Numbered from the stretch's first letter, positions 1 through 12,454 are shown. The stretch: 64,000 nt of DNA from Dasypus novemcinctus (GCF_030445035.2 NC_080704.1:28004499-28068498); one strand, 5' to 3'. A program made the numbers and translations. Notes: generated from the sequence alone by a model not told the origin.

Positions 1-1950
1 ATAGACCAAAATGACAACAGTGAAATCGTTAAACTGTGGGATTATGGAGGATTTTTGTTTTCTTTTTTATCTCTTTCTATCTCCAAGTATTCAAAAATAA
101 GTGTATATTACTTTTGTAAGCATGGAAAAAAAATGAACACTGAAAAAGACATCAAGGGTTGGGTACAGGATGGTGGGCAGGCAGGCAGTGGTCAGCAAGT
201 GAGCAAACAGAAAGCTGCGTGGGGGCTCCAGGAGAGGCAACAAGAAAGCTGAAACTGAGGAACAAAGCTGGGGAGAGAGGTCTTTCCAGTGAGCGGAGGC
301 AGAAGACACGTGTTGAAGGCAGGCTGCGCAGAAACTTCCCAGGGAACCTTTGGGGACAGGGCCCCAGAGTCTTGTAACCTCTGCAAGTCAGGCATGCCTT
401 CTGCCAGACCTTATTAGAAGGTCGGTGCTGCCCCGACCACTCACTGAGCACCTCTTATGTTCTAAGCCCTAGTCCAGGTATTCCCACCACACCTGATCAA
501 ATAGGTAGAGAGGTTCCATTTTGCAGGTGAGGAAATCGAGCCACAGAGGGCTTCTCTTTAGTTTGGAAGAGTTCTGCAAATGACATCTAGTCATCCTTCT
601 TACCAGTGGTCTGTATATCAATAATACCAAATGGTTGAAAATGCCATTCCAAAGTTGTGCGGGGAAGAACGAAAATAATCTCCAGGTAGCAGATGCTGTT
701 GGAGCCGCTGCTCTATCCCCTTAGGTCCCACCATTGTTGTAAACACCTGGCCCACTGCCAGCTGCGCCCGCCGGCAGCTCTCGCCTGAGGGCTTTCTCTC
801 GTCACCGGAAACCCCTTCCCACCCACACCCCCAAGAGCTCTCGACCAATCACCGAGGAGACTTGCTGTAAAAAACAACCCGATTCCCTTAGACCTCAAGT
901 GGGATAACTCTCAACTGCAGGTTCTGCACATTCCCAGAGTTCCCCCAGCGGGATTAAGTTCCAACTGCCCACAGTGGCCGCTTGTTTGGCAGGGCACCCT
1001 GGGGCGGCTGCCTTCCTTTCCTGGTCTCACATGCCCACCCCCTCGGGGTGTTTCTTGGAATCCCCCCGCCCCCAACTAAACTACTCGCCTTCGAATCCTT
1101 GCCTCGGGGTCTACTTCTGGGGGATCTCAAATTAAGACACCATTCCAGAGCCCCATTATAAAGTTTCCATACAATCTGATCCTTAGGGCAAAATACCTTC
1201 CATAGCTTCATCCACACGTGAGGCTTAACACCATGTATAAATATCTTTTCGCCTCTTTTTTAAGTGGGCAGGACTTTTAAGCTTCCTCATCTTTAAAAAT
1301 ACCTTTCCCTTCTCTTCTAGTTTTCAATCTTGCATCTAGTTGTGCTGCTAGAAGTTATATATCCATTGTGTAAAAATGTTAGGACAACCCTAGGAAAAAA
1401 TTTTAAATGATTTAACTACAATCCGTGTGCCCTACATATATTGCACTGCTCTAATATTTACCAAGAAAGTCACGTGAGACGTCCTTCGTTCCAAACCTTC
1501 CCCTACACCATCACTCTAGGCGCACTACTGCTTCCAGGTTTCCCTTTCCTTTTTTATTCATATTTTCTCACTACCTCAGATTTGCTGAACAAAGGAATTT
1601 ATTACAAAGAAGGAAGGGGGAAACAGGATAAAGTTGACAGAACTGAAGATTTCCTGGAAATCATTAATACTCCTCTGTGGAATTTTGTTATTTTTACTGC
1701 TCTCTCTGGAGCCACTTTCCCAGTTGTCCACATATGGCTAACGTCTGACTAGTCCAGGAAAAAACTTCACCATACTAAGTGATGAAAGCATGCCTGTATC
1801 CTTTCACCCACTCCAGGGAAATAATGGCAATACAAGTCTTACACAGTGTAAAGCACGTCATCACTCACTGAGTACTTTTACACAACTGAATTATGTCACT
1901 AAGGGTACTCTGAGAGTGACAAGTTTTTTAATACAGTACTGACAATTTTC
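1..1950. other. Intergenic, nothing recognised
   Basis: I see no coding exon, RNA gene or clear repeat. A moderately GC-rich stretch at 700-1100 has no splice or codon pattern that I can support. Confidence 0.5.
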
Positions 1951-1959
1951 AAGTGAGTA

Positions 1960-2080
1960 AATAGATTCAGAGAGTTTAAATGACTTGACCAAGGCCACAC
2001 AGTAAGTGGCAGAAGCATCACTTGAATCCAGATCTCCTCAAGCAAAGCTTGATCACTTTTTCCTCCAAACCACACTGCCT
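1960..2080 (-). mobile_element. MIR SINE fragment
   Basis: The reverse-orientation MIR core is visible: gactt-gaccaaggccacacag followed by gtggcagaag. This is a common eutherian relic. Confidence 0.7.
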
Positions 2081-3675
2081 CACTCTTTGATTTAGTTAGA
2101 CTTGCTTTATTAACAAGGTTGCTGAGCTAACTCATGCATATCTCATCACCCAATATAATCCCTACACCCCTTTTCTGCTGAATTCCTGTTCGTGAAGCAT
2201 TATTCGCTTGTACTCACACCATTCATTTCTTATCTATACAATCATGAACTTGGACTCATCATTGGCATTTGAATTTACTTATGACAGAAAAGTAAACCCA
2301 GATGCATTGCTAGAGTCACCAGGCCCGTGATCTGCAAAGGCCACTAGGGAGAAAAGGTAACGGTCAGGCATAAAAAGTCTTAGAGCATCAAAACTTATTT
2401 TTTGGAAGAAAATCTTCCTCCCCGCCCCCGGAGCTTCTATAAGAACCAAAAAAGAATTGACATTTACTCATTCATTCGACCAAACTTTATTGAGTCTAAG
2501 CACAGTTGGTTCTAAGGTGCTGGGGAGTAAGAAGACAGATGAGGTGTGACAAACCAAACCCACTGCATTAATGAAAGTACTGCTAATGAAATGTCATCTT
2601 ACATTTTATATTTAAAAGAAATAAATATTTGACCTAAGTCAGAGAGATGGGCAGTAGGGGGCTACAATTCTTAGGCCTCAAGGGCACCATACCTTAATGG
2701 TTGTGCCTGAGTTTTTGAGAAGGTCCTAAAAGACATGTATGTTTTTAAAATCAAAATGAGATGCATTTATCTAAGTAGTGATGATAAAATCAAAATTGTA
2801 AATATATCGTAGTTTGTTTTGCTGCAGCAAAACAGATAGGATGGCAGGTTTTTTTGCATAAATTAAAGTTGCCCTTAGCTGGAATAAATCAGTCTTGTTG
2901 ACTTTAGCAGCTGTGTAGTCAGTAAAGAATTATTGTTGCTATTTCTTGGTGGTATTTATAAACACTTTTATTTTCTAAGTGCTTTACAATCACTTATTGT
3001 CTAATTAATATCTAATCATCTGTTTACAAGTTATAATCACACATGTAGTGCAGTTTAATCAAAACTCCAAACAGAGCCGCCATCATGCTCTAGAATGCTG
3101 TGTAAATTTTGGTCCCTCCCTGACAGGGTCTGGGTCCAGACACGTGGCTGAAATAGACAATACAACAGAGAAAACAAAATGAATAAAGATTCCTCATTTG
3201 GAATTGAGCACGATTTGGATCCACAATGTTTGCACGCCAACCATATTATCTGAATGTCAGTGAACAAGTGAAAGAATATAGGTAATTTTAAACTTAATGG
3301 CTTGATTTCATGCACGTATGCCATTTTAATTTATTTAATCCACAAAATTGGATGATCACTGATATGAAAGGACAAGGCCAGGCACTGGCTTGGCATTGGA
3401 ACTATTAGCCGCAATCACAGTTTCAGTGACTTGAATGAAAAAGATCAAATGTAGCAAAAGGTGGCTCAGGGACCTTAGAGGTGAATCATCTAACCAGGTT
3501 CAAGGCTAGACCAAGCGACCGCCTGTACAAACACCTGCCAGTCTTTCATACCCTTCCTAAGTGGAGGTACTACTGTCTCCCTCCAGTCTCCCCCAATGTT
3601 ATTCTATAAGCAATTAGGGGAATCATGAAAGGTTTTTTAAGCAGGCTAATGAGATGCACATTTTCCAGCTTTTTT
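2081..3675. other. Intergenic with faint ancient repeats
   Basis: A stretch at 2460-2550 (attcatt...tttattgagt...gctgggga) is an old MIR/L2-type relic, and 2930-3030 looks like a decayed reverse MIR. The rest is unrecognised. Confidence 0.4.
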
Positions 3676-3679
3676 TTCC

Positions 3680-3835
3680 CCCTTAGGATAACTGTTCCTA
3701 CAAGTTGAATTGCTGAGTCAGACTACCTGCATTTTTAAGGCTTTTGGTACATGTTTTTTGATTCTTATCAAATCGTCCTCCGAAATGGTTGAGCACATTG
3801 ACACTTTTTTCCAACACCCCTATAGTGGCGTCTGT
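3680..3835 (-). mobile_element. L1 ORF2/3' fragment, reverse
   Basis: Reverse-strand L1 wording (aattgctgagtcagac... ttttaaggcttttgg... atggttgagcacattgaca) matches the typical end of L1 ORF2. It is old and degraded. Confidence 0.6.
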
Positions 3836-4160
3836 CTTTGCTAATGATCTGTCATAAGCAGCTTTCGTCCTTCTTGCTTTCCCACCAAACACAGTCTTCC
3901 AGGACTGCAGCAACTGCTGCAGGGTCCCGAGGATTTTACCAGGGGCCTTCTGAACGGGATACAAATGGCTTTTACTGGCAAAGAAGGAATCGAGACCTTT
4001 TGATGCCAGGCTGGATAAACTCATTTGCAAGTCAACTCCTATAGTTCTTGGACTTTGCACTAATAGATTTTGAATGACATGGCCTCCAACATTGCCCTTC
4101 ATCTTGCACAATCTTCACTCGGAATCTTTGAATGCTCAAGAGAGTTTGGGTTTCATCTTC
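3836..4160 (-). other. Unassigned reverse open frame next to L1
   Basis: A reverse frame (3698-4111, 137 codons) is open. Its C-terminal third is L1 sequence. The N-terminal part, upstream of 3836, includes SLSSLASKGLDSFFASKS and LGTLQQLLQSWKTVF, which I cannot assign. It could be an old retrocopy fragment or a chance frame. There is no promoter or splice evidence. Confidence 0.2.
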
Positions 4161-4663
4161 TGTGTTAGTTTTTTGTTGCTGCTACAACAAATGACCACAA
4201 ATGTAGTGTCCTAAAACAACACACATTGCTTATCTTACAGTTCTGGAAGTCAGAAGCCTGAAAAGAGTCTCACCAGGCTAAAAATCAATGTATTGGCAGG
4301 GCTGCACGCCTCCTGAGGGCTCAAAGGGAGAATGTTTCTTCGCCCTTTCCGGCTTCGAGAGGCTGCCCGCAGTTCTTGGCTCATGGTGGCCTCTTCCATC
4401 TTCAAAGCCTGCAATTGCATCACTCCCATCTCTGCTTCAGTCTGAGCAGCTCCTTCTCTAACTCTTCTGGGTCCCTCTTTCTCTTAAAAGGACCCTTGTG
4501 AGTACCTTGGGCCCACCTGGCCAATCCAGTATAACCTCTCCCATCCCAAGATCTTTAAGTGACTCACATCTGTAAAGTCCCTTTTGCCATGTAAGGTAAC
4601 ACAGTCACAGGTGCCAGGGATTAGGGCATGGGTACCTTCGAGGCCGATGTTCTGCCCACCACA
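4161..4663 (-). mobile_element. Solo MLT1-type LTR, reverse
   Basis: The element starts tgtgttag and ends cccaccaca, so it is bounded by TG and CA. Reverse-strand MLT1 wording is clear: taaaacaacacac, ttctggaagtcagaagcc, agtctcaccaggc, gggcccacctggccaatccag, cccttttgccatgtaaggtaa. Flanks cttc/cttc allow a short target duplication. MLT1 LTRs belong to ERVL-MaLR elements shared by eutherians. Confidence 0.8.
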
Positions 4664-4769
4664 CCTTCCTTAGGGTGAGCCGGACCTGGGTGTCCCTCCT
4701 CCAGATATTCTAAACAATGCATTGTCTGGAATAATAAGACTTAATAATTTATGAAGCCCTATGCTGTGG

Positions 4770-4935
4770 CAGGCACAGGCATTTTGCCCAATTTGCAGAT
4801 AAGAATATCGATGCATATCGATGCTCAGAGACATTCAATGATTTGCCCAGAGTCACAAAGTTGGTGGCAGAGCCATATTTCAAACTTGGGTCTGTTGGAC
4901 TTCAAGGTCCCCAGTCATTGCACGCTGCCTCAGCC
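4770..4935 (-). mobile_element. MIR SINE, reverse
   Basis: The reverse MIR core is seen: aatttgcagataag, then gatttgcccagagtcacaaag and gtggcagagcc, then tgcacgctgcctcagcctc. Confidence 0.75.
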
Positions 4936-6175
4936 TCTTGGCATTTCCCAAGCTCTGCTTGTTTTGCTATCTTTGAACAGCCTTCATGTTGAAAGCTTTT
5001 CATTTAGTTTATTTGACATTTAATGATACAACCTGGCTAGATAAAGCCTTTTATTGAGCCCCTATAAATCTTATATTTGACTCATTCAGTAGATGGCAGT
5101 GGAGGATGTCATCACGCAATACACATTCAAGTTAATGTCTCCACATTCTCTAATAAATCCTCCGAACAGTAGCATCGGATGGGTTCATCCTCTCTAATAC
5201 AAGCAGAAGTGGATGCACCAGATTCTCTTCTCTGTAAGTGAAATGAAAAGTTCTGAATAATAACAGGTGTTGTTGGTGACAAATGATCTTTCCAGAAGCC
5301 CATAAGTATCTCAAATACCTTATTCTTGGGGGAAAAAAAAGAGGGAGAGAGAGCCTAACACTTTAAGGGTCAAAATTCATCATCTCTGATTCCTGTTACA
5401 AGGTTCTCAGCCTTGCTTGTACATTGGAATCACCTGGGAAGCTTGGCGCACCGCTTATCTGAGTCTTGGCAGAACGCCTTGCCATCCTCTTGAAACACGA
5501 GGGTGGGAGGCCTGTGAAAAACTGTTTTTTTCTTGCCTCTCTATCTCCCCTGAGAGGCTGTCAGGAGGGGGCTTCTCATGGCCTCCTGGGATCTGTTGAG
5601 CTCTGGGGCTTTCTGTCCCACTCCTCACACGCATTGGAGAAGAGCAGAATAGAAAACCTATCAGCTGCATCTACGGTGGGCTCCTCTGCGACAGACGTTT
5701 TGGTGTCCTTTTTGGAGTGTGGGACAAGGACCATGGGACGGTGGCACAGTTGGCAACTGTTTCTTTTGCTGTCTATGTAAATAATAAACAGAATCTAAAA
5801 GTGACTTGTAGTTTTACCGGTCGATTGAGTAAGACCTTAGCTTTGGCCTTGCACACGCGTCTGGTGTGTGTGCTTGACAAAATGTCAGTAGCACCGAGAT
5901 CGAGCAGCTCTAGAGGAAAGAAGATGGGTCATGAGTTGCTCATTGTTGAAACTGGACACGGAGTACATGAATAGTACAACTGGGAAAATAATGTTTTGTC
6001 TAGTTTTGTATATATATGAAACTCTTCATAGTAAAAATTTAGATTAAAAAAAAGATAAAATTTTTTTTAAAAGATAGACACTGGTCACCTTCTTTATTAG
6101 ATGTCTTTAAGTATATACACTGAGGCAATATGCAGAAATGCACAAATTCTACCCTCGGACTTGCAGCTCCACTGA
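4936..6175. other. Intergenic, mostly unrecognised
   Basis: A short MER5A-like patch lies at 5395-5460 (ttctcagccttgcttgtac, attggaatcacctgggaagc). An A-rich run lies at 6040-6075. Otherwise I recognise nothing. Confidence 0.45.
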
Positions 6176-6179
6176 TGAA

Positions 6180-6300
6180 TTTCAAACTGTGTGCTCTTGA
6201 GCAAATTACTTAACCTCTCTAACCCTCAGTTTCCTCAACAATAAAATAAGGTTAATAATGCCCTGAGGGTTTTGGGGGGATTAAATACAAGTAAACTGTT
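6180..6300 (+). mobile_element. MIR SINE
   Basis: Sense MIR core: gagcaaattacttaacctct, then cctcagtttcctcaacaata. Known eutherian relic. Confidence 0.75.
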
Positions 6301-6573
6301 TAGTTGAATGCTTTAAATAGATACCTTTGTTCTTTTTGTCTGCTACTTTTCAATACAGAAATGCAAAGTGTCCTTCTTGTTATCCCGACAAGTAATTTTG
6401 TTCTAGACAATTTCTCTTCAAATAATTCCCTAGAAAACTTAGATAGCCCTGGCATGAAATATGTTTGTTTCTAAGGGTTTTAAACAGCAAACCCTGGAGG
6501 GTGCCAGGATGGGGCAGGGGTGAAGGTGGAGGGTGGGTAAGGATGGTGTGAGAAGAAATGTACGTGGTTAATG

Positions 6574-6798
6574 CAGTGGTTCTCAACTGAGGGTGATGTT
6601 GCCTCACAGGGAACATTTGGCAATGTCTGGAGACATTTTTGGCTGCCGCCCCTTGGTGTGTGGGAAGGTAGTACTACTGGCATTTAGTGAGTAGAGACCA
6701 GGGGTGCTGATAAACATCCTACAATGCACAGGACAGCCTCCCACAACAGAGAATTATTTGGCCCCAAGTGTCAATAGTACCATGGTTGAGAAACCCTA
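6574..6798 (+). mobile_element. MER20 (hAT-Charlie DNA transposon)
   Basis: A full-length copy of about 225 bases starts cagtggttctcaactgag and ends gttgagaaaccct, giving imperfect terminal inverted repeats. Internal wording (acatttggcaatgtctggag, cctacaatgcacaggacag) matches MER20. It is non-autonomous and has no coding capacity. MER20 copies act as endometrial enhancers in some placentals; nothing here shows such a role. Confidence 0.9.
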
Positions 6799-8331
6799 TG
6801 CTAGTGTGACCAACACTCCTTGATGAAGATTTTCCTGGGTAATTAACTTAGCCTTCCTTCTTCCTACCCAACAATACAGGTTATTAAAGGCAAGCTCAAG
6901 AGAAATCATCCAAACTGTGATTACTCTAGCTCTGTGACCCTAATTTGTTATTCATTTCTTTATGAGAAAAGAAATCTGGGTAGTGTTTTGATTTTATTGC
7001 CTTTGAGTTTCAAATACCAAACTCGAAGCATGCACTGATTACCTTCTTAATTAATAGACTGTGAAGGCAGGGCATCACTTTATTAACTAGTGGGAAGGAT
7101 GTACCAGCTCCCGACAGTTCTGCGGTGTTTATTCCCAACTGTTAGGCCATTGGGGGGGGATTGGTTCGAAGGGGATTCAGACACTGTTCTGCCGTCCATC
7201 TCCTTTAGGTGAAGCCTGCCTGCCGTGCCATTGTTAAATAGACACCATTATGCATAATATGCCCCCCACTCCCTTTCTCCCCACCCCCAACTCCCTTTCT
7301 AAAGCGAGGAATATCAGAGGTCAAGATCGCAGTGCCATGTACCCTGAAGGAAAGTGTTCAGCTAGGGGTGGTAAGAGCTATGCGTGCAACTGGCCAATAA
7401 TGGTAAAGCCATTTGTGAGGTGTGTTGTGTGGTTTGGGGAGAAATGGGGAAAATATTCAAGAAGAAGAAAAAGTGGGGAATATCTCTTTACTGGGGGTGG
7501 AATGGCTTAAGGACCTACGATGTGGATCCCATTTCTTTATTTCTCCCTCACGCCCTCCCTGAAAACCGCCTCTCCCCACTGCCCAGGGAAGCGGGTTGGG
7601 ACACCTGACTAAGAGGGCCAAGCCACTGCCTGTTCAGTGGCTGATCGGATTCTCAGATTCCCTCTTTCAGGAATTAGAACTAAGAGATAGAGACCGAGTG
7701 GGCCAGAGCTGAGCTATGGGCCGAGGATTAGGATGACTATGTCCATAGACAACCCCTTCAGAGGGCCTCTGAAAGGTGCCCGGATTCCCGTCCTCGCCAA
7801 GCCCTGCTTTTTAGCTTTCCGTGGATTCTAATCAGAGTCTTTTGCCCTCCAAAAACACAAATGCTGTACGGAAAAAGTTAGCTTCATGGGTGCTGTTCCT
7901 TGCAACCAAACAACCTATGATTGAGACATGTGTACACATTCCCACCGAGAGGTGAGACTAACATGAGAAATGAAGCCGAGAGCTCGGCTGACAGGGAAAG
8001 GCCAGGAAACAGTCATTCACACCCCGTGCCTCACAAGGGATGAGTCTGTGCCCCAGAGACCAACTCAGAGCAAACTCCCCTTCTCAGAAAGCCTGTAGTT
8101 CTGGATATACCACACTTTTGATACTTTCATATACACACAGCCTTACCACTCCTTCTGTGTTATGATATTGACTCATTGTTTATCTCATAGTGTTACCAAA
8201 TTTTCATTTGAAACCTTGATTTTTCTCTCCCATATTGTTAACTAAGTCACCAACCAGATCTGGGAAGTTTACACTCCCAGAATCCACATTCTTAAATCGT
8301 CTTCCATCCACTGAGACTGGCTTCATTGTTT
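6799..8331. other. Intergenic, nothing recognised
   Basis: Unique-looking sequence of mixed composition, without repeat, exon or RNA gene that I can support. Confidence 0.45.
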
Positions 8332-8489
8332 TAAAGATTTATTTTATTTATTATTCCCCCCCCCCCCCCTTATTGTTTTGTGCTCGGTATCTGCTCTCTG
8401 TGTGCTCATCTTCTTTTTGGGAAGCCAAACCCAGGACCTCCCGTGTGGTCAGTGGATGCCCAGCTGCTTGAACCATATCCGCTTCCCTC
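8332..8489 (-). mobile_element. DAS-SINE monomer, reverse
   Basis: Reading the minus strand, a tRNA-like head (gggaagcggatatggttcaa) is followed by the B-box part and a tail that ends in an A-rich run. On the plus strand the tail holds a run of 14 C, an unusual G-homopolymer in the SINE sense. Confidence 0.8.
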
Positions 8490-8591
8490 AGAACTGGCTT
8501 CTACCTCCACCACCTCCACTACTCCACTAAAACTGAGCTATGTTTTCATGTTAGTATGTCTTACCTGCTCAGTTAGGAGTATCTTTTAGAG

Positions 8592-8802
8592 CAATGGTTC
8601 TCAATCAACTGGGACTGATCTTCCCCTACCCCAAGGATTATTTTGCAATGTCTGAAGACATTTTTGATTGTCACAACATGGGGGATGCTACAGTCATCTA
8701 GTGGGTAGAGGCCAAGGATCCTACAATGCACAGGGCAGCCCTCTGTAACAAAAAATTATCTCGCCCAAAATGTCAATAGCACTAAAGTTGAGAAGCCTTC
8801 AG
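8592..8802 (+). mobile_element. MER20 (hAT-Charlie), second copy
   Basis: It shares the order of motifs with the copy at 6574: caatggttctcaatcaac, gacatttttgattgtcacaa, cctacaatgcacagggcag, aatgtcaatagcact, gttgagaag. Flanks cttttagag and ctttgaggg are a possible decayed 8-base target duplication. Confidence 0.88.
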
Positions 8803-8829
8803 CTTTGAGGGTCTTTGAGGCAAATACAA

Positions 8830-10565
8830 TTAAAACTGGGCAAAGGATTTGAACAGCCCTTTCTCCGAAGAAGATAAACAAATGTCCAATAAGCACATAA
8901 AAAGATGCTGGTCATCATTAGCCTTTAAGGAACTAGAAATCAATACTATAGAATTATTGTGACTCTAGCAATGGAAGAAATTATATCATTGATGTGGAGA
9001 CAGTGGTCACGGAAGTTGCTGAAGTCAGGGAGAAGGAAAAAGAGGTGTGATATGGGAGCATTTTCAGGACTTGGGGTTGTCCTGAATGATACTGCAGGAA
9101 AAGATGCAGGACATTATATATCCTGCCATAACCCACTAAATGGACTGGGAGAGAGTGTAAACTACAACATAAACTATAATCCATGCTGCATAGCAGTGCT
9201 CCAAAATGTACTCATCAAATGCAACGAATGTACCACACTAATGAAAGAAGTTGTGGATGTGGGAGCAGTGGGAGGGGGTTGTGTGTGGGAAGTGGGGTAT
9301 ACGGGAACCTCTTATATTTTTTTTAATGTAACATTTTGTGTGGTCTATATATCTTTTTAAAAAAGATAATAATAAAAAAATTTAAAAACCCCACAATGAG
9401 CCATTACCTCACACCACTGGAATGGTTACTATTTTTTAAAAAATGGAAAATAAAAAGTACCAGGGGGATGTAGAGAAATAGGAACCCTCATATACTGCTG
9501 GTGGGAATGTAAAATGGTACAACCTCTGTGGAAAACAGTTTAGCAGATCCTTAGAAAGTTAAACACAGAAGTACCATATGACTCGACAATCCCATTTGTA
9601 GGTATATACCCGAAAGAATTGAAAACAGGGACTTGGACAGATATCTATACACTAATATTTCTAGAAGCATTATGCACAGTAGCCAAAAGATGAAAGCAAC
9701 CCAAATGACCACCAACAGAGAAATGAATAAACAAAATGTGGTATACACATACAGTGGAATATTATTCAGCCATAAAAAGAAATGAAGTTCTGATACATGC
9801 TACAACATGGATGAATCTTGAGGACATTGTATTGAGTGACAAAAGCCAGATACAAAAGGAGATGTTGTATGGTTCCACTTATCGTGAAATAATTAGAATA
9901 TTCAAATCCATAGAGTCAGAAAGTAGACTACAGGATACCAAGAGGGGGTGGGAAGGTCAATACATAATGGGTGAGGGATTTCTTTCAGGAGTGAAGGAAA
10001 AGTTATGGTAATGGATGGTAATGATGGTAGCATAACATTGTGAATGGGATTAATCCCACTGAACTGTAAGCTTGGGAGTGGTTGAGAAGAGAAATTTCAT
10101 GTTGTATATATTTTACCACAATGAAAAAAGAAAAAGAGAGAGAGAGAGTAAAGAGATGACAATTAAATGTGATATTTCATCCTGGATTGAAACTAATAAT
10201 GGAGGAGAAAATGCCCAAAAGGGCTGGGAAAATTAAAAAAGTGGAATATAGACTTTATGCTTTATATCAATGTTAAATTTCTTGACTTTGTTAATTGTAC
10301 TTAAGGTGGTTACATAAGTGGATATCCTTGTTCTTAGGAAAAACACATGAAGTATTGTGTGTTCAAGGAGTATGATGTATGCAACCTACGCAAATGTTTA
10401 GAAAATAAGATGGATGAATACATGATAGATAATATTAGATTACAAATATGACAAAATGTTAAAGGTTGGTAAATATGGGTAGAGGGTATATTGGAGTTTT
10501 TTGTTCCGGTTTTATATTTTTTTGCAATTGTCCTATAAATTTGAAATTATTTCAAATTAAAATTT
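8830..10565 (+). mobile_element. Old L1 (L1M-type) 3' half, split by a younger insertion
   Basis: The end of ORF2 is recognisable (gggcaaaggatttgaacag, then ggaatattattcagccataa and acatggatgaatcttgagga), followed by the long 3'UTR with ttggggtgg-like and tttgaaattatttcaaa motifs. Sequence 8935-9375 is foreign and interrupts the L1 between gaactagaaatcaa and ccccacaatgagccattacc. Many stops are present and it is not coding. Confidence 0.85.
8935..9375 (+). mobile_element. Xenarthran L1 3'UTR copy nested in old L1
   Basis: About 440 bases ending in an A-rich tail after tttaatgtaacattttgtgt. The segment 9035-9350 recurs at 49020-49350 with about 85% identity by eye, and its last part recurs in reverse at 53700-53830. 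I take it for the 5'-truncated 3' end of a xenarthran-lineage L1; the family name is from memory and not proven here. An open frame of about 100 codons (from 9053, MGAFSGLGV) is part of the repeat. Confidence 0.7.
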
Positions 10566-10569
10566 TTAA

Positions 10570-10925
10570 AAAAGGAATGAAGTAGTGATACTGGCTACAA
10601 CATGAATGAACCTTGAAAACATATGCAGGTATACAGAAGCCAGGCACAAACCCTCATATTTATGATTCCATTTACATGAAATATCCAGAATAGGCAAATT
10701 CATATAACAGAAAGTAGATTAATGGCTACATCCCCTAGGGCTGAGGATGTTGGGGAGCAGGGGGAATGGGGAGTGACAGCTAATGGCTATGAGGTTCTTT
10801 TGGGGTGATGAAAATGTTTTGGAATTAGATAGTGGTGATAGTGCACAACCTTGTGAATATACTAAAAACCACTGAATGACACACTTTAAAACATGAATTT
10901 GGTGTTCTGTGAATTATATCTCAAA
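10570..10925 (+). mobile_element. L1M 3'UTR fragment
   Basis: A second L1 tail in the same orientation: ggctacaacatgaatgaacc, tgattccatttacatgaaat, gttcttttggggtgatgaaa, and ttgtgaatatactaaaaacc near the end. Confidence 0.75.
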
Positions 10926-12454
10926 AAATTAGTGCCTGCCACGAAGTAGGTGCTTGGTAAATAAGGCAGTTGACCAGAGGCACGGAAGACAAAAATATTT
11001 CCTTCCCGCCCTGATTACTATTATATTAACACTTTAGCCAAAGAGAAATAGTAGTCATTTCCCTTAAGCAATCTCCAAGTTCCTCAACCTTCAAAATGAA
11101 CCCATGTTTTCCATTTCCTCTGAGTCCTCAGGGCCTTCTGAATGCTTCCGGCTAGTAGGTAGGTAAGCCATTCTTGGGAATAGTTAACTGAACTTTCCCC
11201 CAAATGTATTTATGCCCTTTGTACTTGTTACCGTAATTATATAATTTAATTAAATATCATGTAAATTGATAGAACTGCAGAAAAAAGAATTGCTTTTAAG
11301 AAAAGTAAATACTTTCTTTTGGAAAGAAGATAGAGGCACTTTGCTTTTAAAAATCTGTTAAATTAGGTGAGGGCAAGACATCCATCAAAGAGAGGGCAAA
11401 ATTGTAAAAAAAAAAAAATCTAGGATTCTGCATTCAGAATGTTTTCAAAGTACCTTAAGTTTTCACTCCATTTAGAATAAACCAAAAATGGAAATAAGAG
11501 ACAGTGCATACTCGTCTGCCTAATGAAAAAAAGACGACACAGAGCTCTAATCAGTGGCCCAATCAAAGGATCGGCGAATTAATAATATATTTATTTTAAA
11601 TTTAAATAAAATGTTTAATGTATGTATTTATCGTTTTTTGAACGAGTTCCCATTATAAGCATTTTTTCTCAATTTATCTCTATTAGTCTCCATTGCATAG
11701 GGCAAGAAGGCTTCTACTGTGCTTCTCCGTGATTATAATTCTCTCCTTCACTGTATAATGGAGAAAATGCTACAATACTCTTATTAATTCTCCATTTTTA
11801 TCCTGAATTTTTTTGCGTGACACTGAAGAAAAGTCCCCCAATTGCTATGCCAAGGAATGGTGTAGAAGCCACATGGAAAAGAATTAATGGGGCAGACATG
11901 TGTACAAGTCTTACCCATCTCTCTTGGAGGCTGGTCCAGCTCCTGCCCATCTCTGGGGAAGCTGAGGAAGAGTTATGGAAGGGTGAGTCTGATGTAATAT
12001 CTCTAGGTAGGTCTGGCCTGGCCTTCAGATACCACAAACCTAGGAGTCTGGCAGGGTTTGGAGCAGAGAGCCTTGTAAAGAGTTAATGATCACAACATCT
12101 TTTTTGCCGGTTTTAATGGTAGTGTCCATTAATGTAGAGGCTGGAGTTGAGTTAAAGTTGGCTGATCCAGGACCCAACACTCATCCATGCCTCAAAGACT
12201 GGGTTGAAACTCATTCCATCTTCTGAAGGACCTAGAGATGACCCTAGCTGGACAAACTCAGGACCCTCCCTGGGCAAAGAGGGTATAGATTAAACAGCTA
12301 TTTAAAATCCTCTCACTCATTCAACAAACATTTACTATGCACCTGCAGTATGTCAGGAGCCGTACATCTAAGATGAGTAAGACAGTCATCACTCTCAAAG
12401 AATATATTGTCTAGCAGGGCAAACTCTTAAAGGTGGATTTTAAAAGTAAATACA
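10926..12454. other. Intergenic, AT-rich block
   Basis: An AT-rich stretch at 11560-11815 matches no repeat I know. An old MIR/L2-type relic (cattcaacaaacatttacta) lies at 12310-12420. Confidence 0.45.

Noticed and set aside
8959..9360. Conserved small gene shared with 49041-49310
   Set aside because: Both lie in an interspersed repeat with an A-rich tail and have no promoter or splice signals. Kept only as a finding about the repeat.
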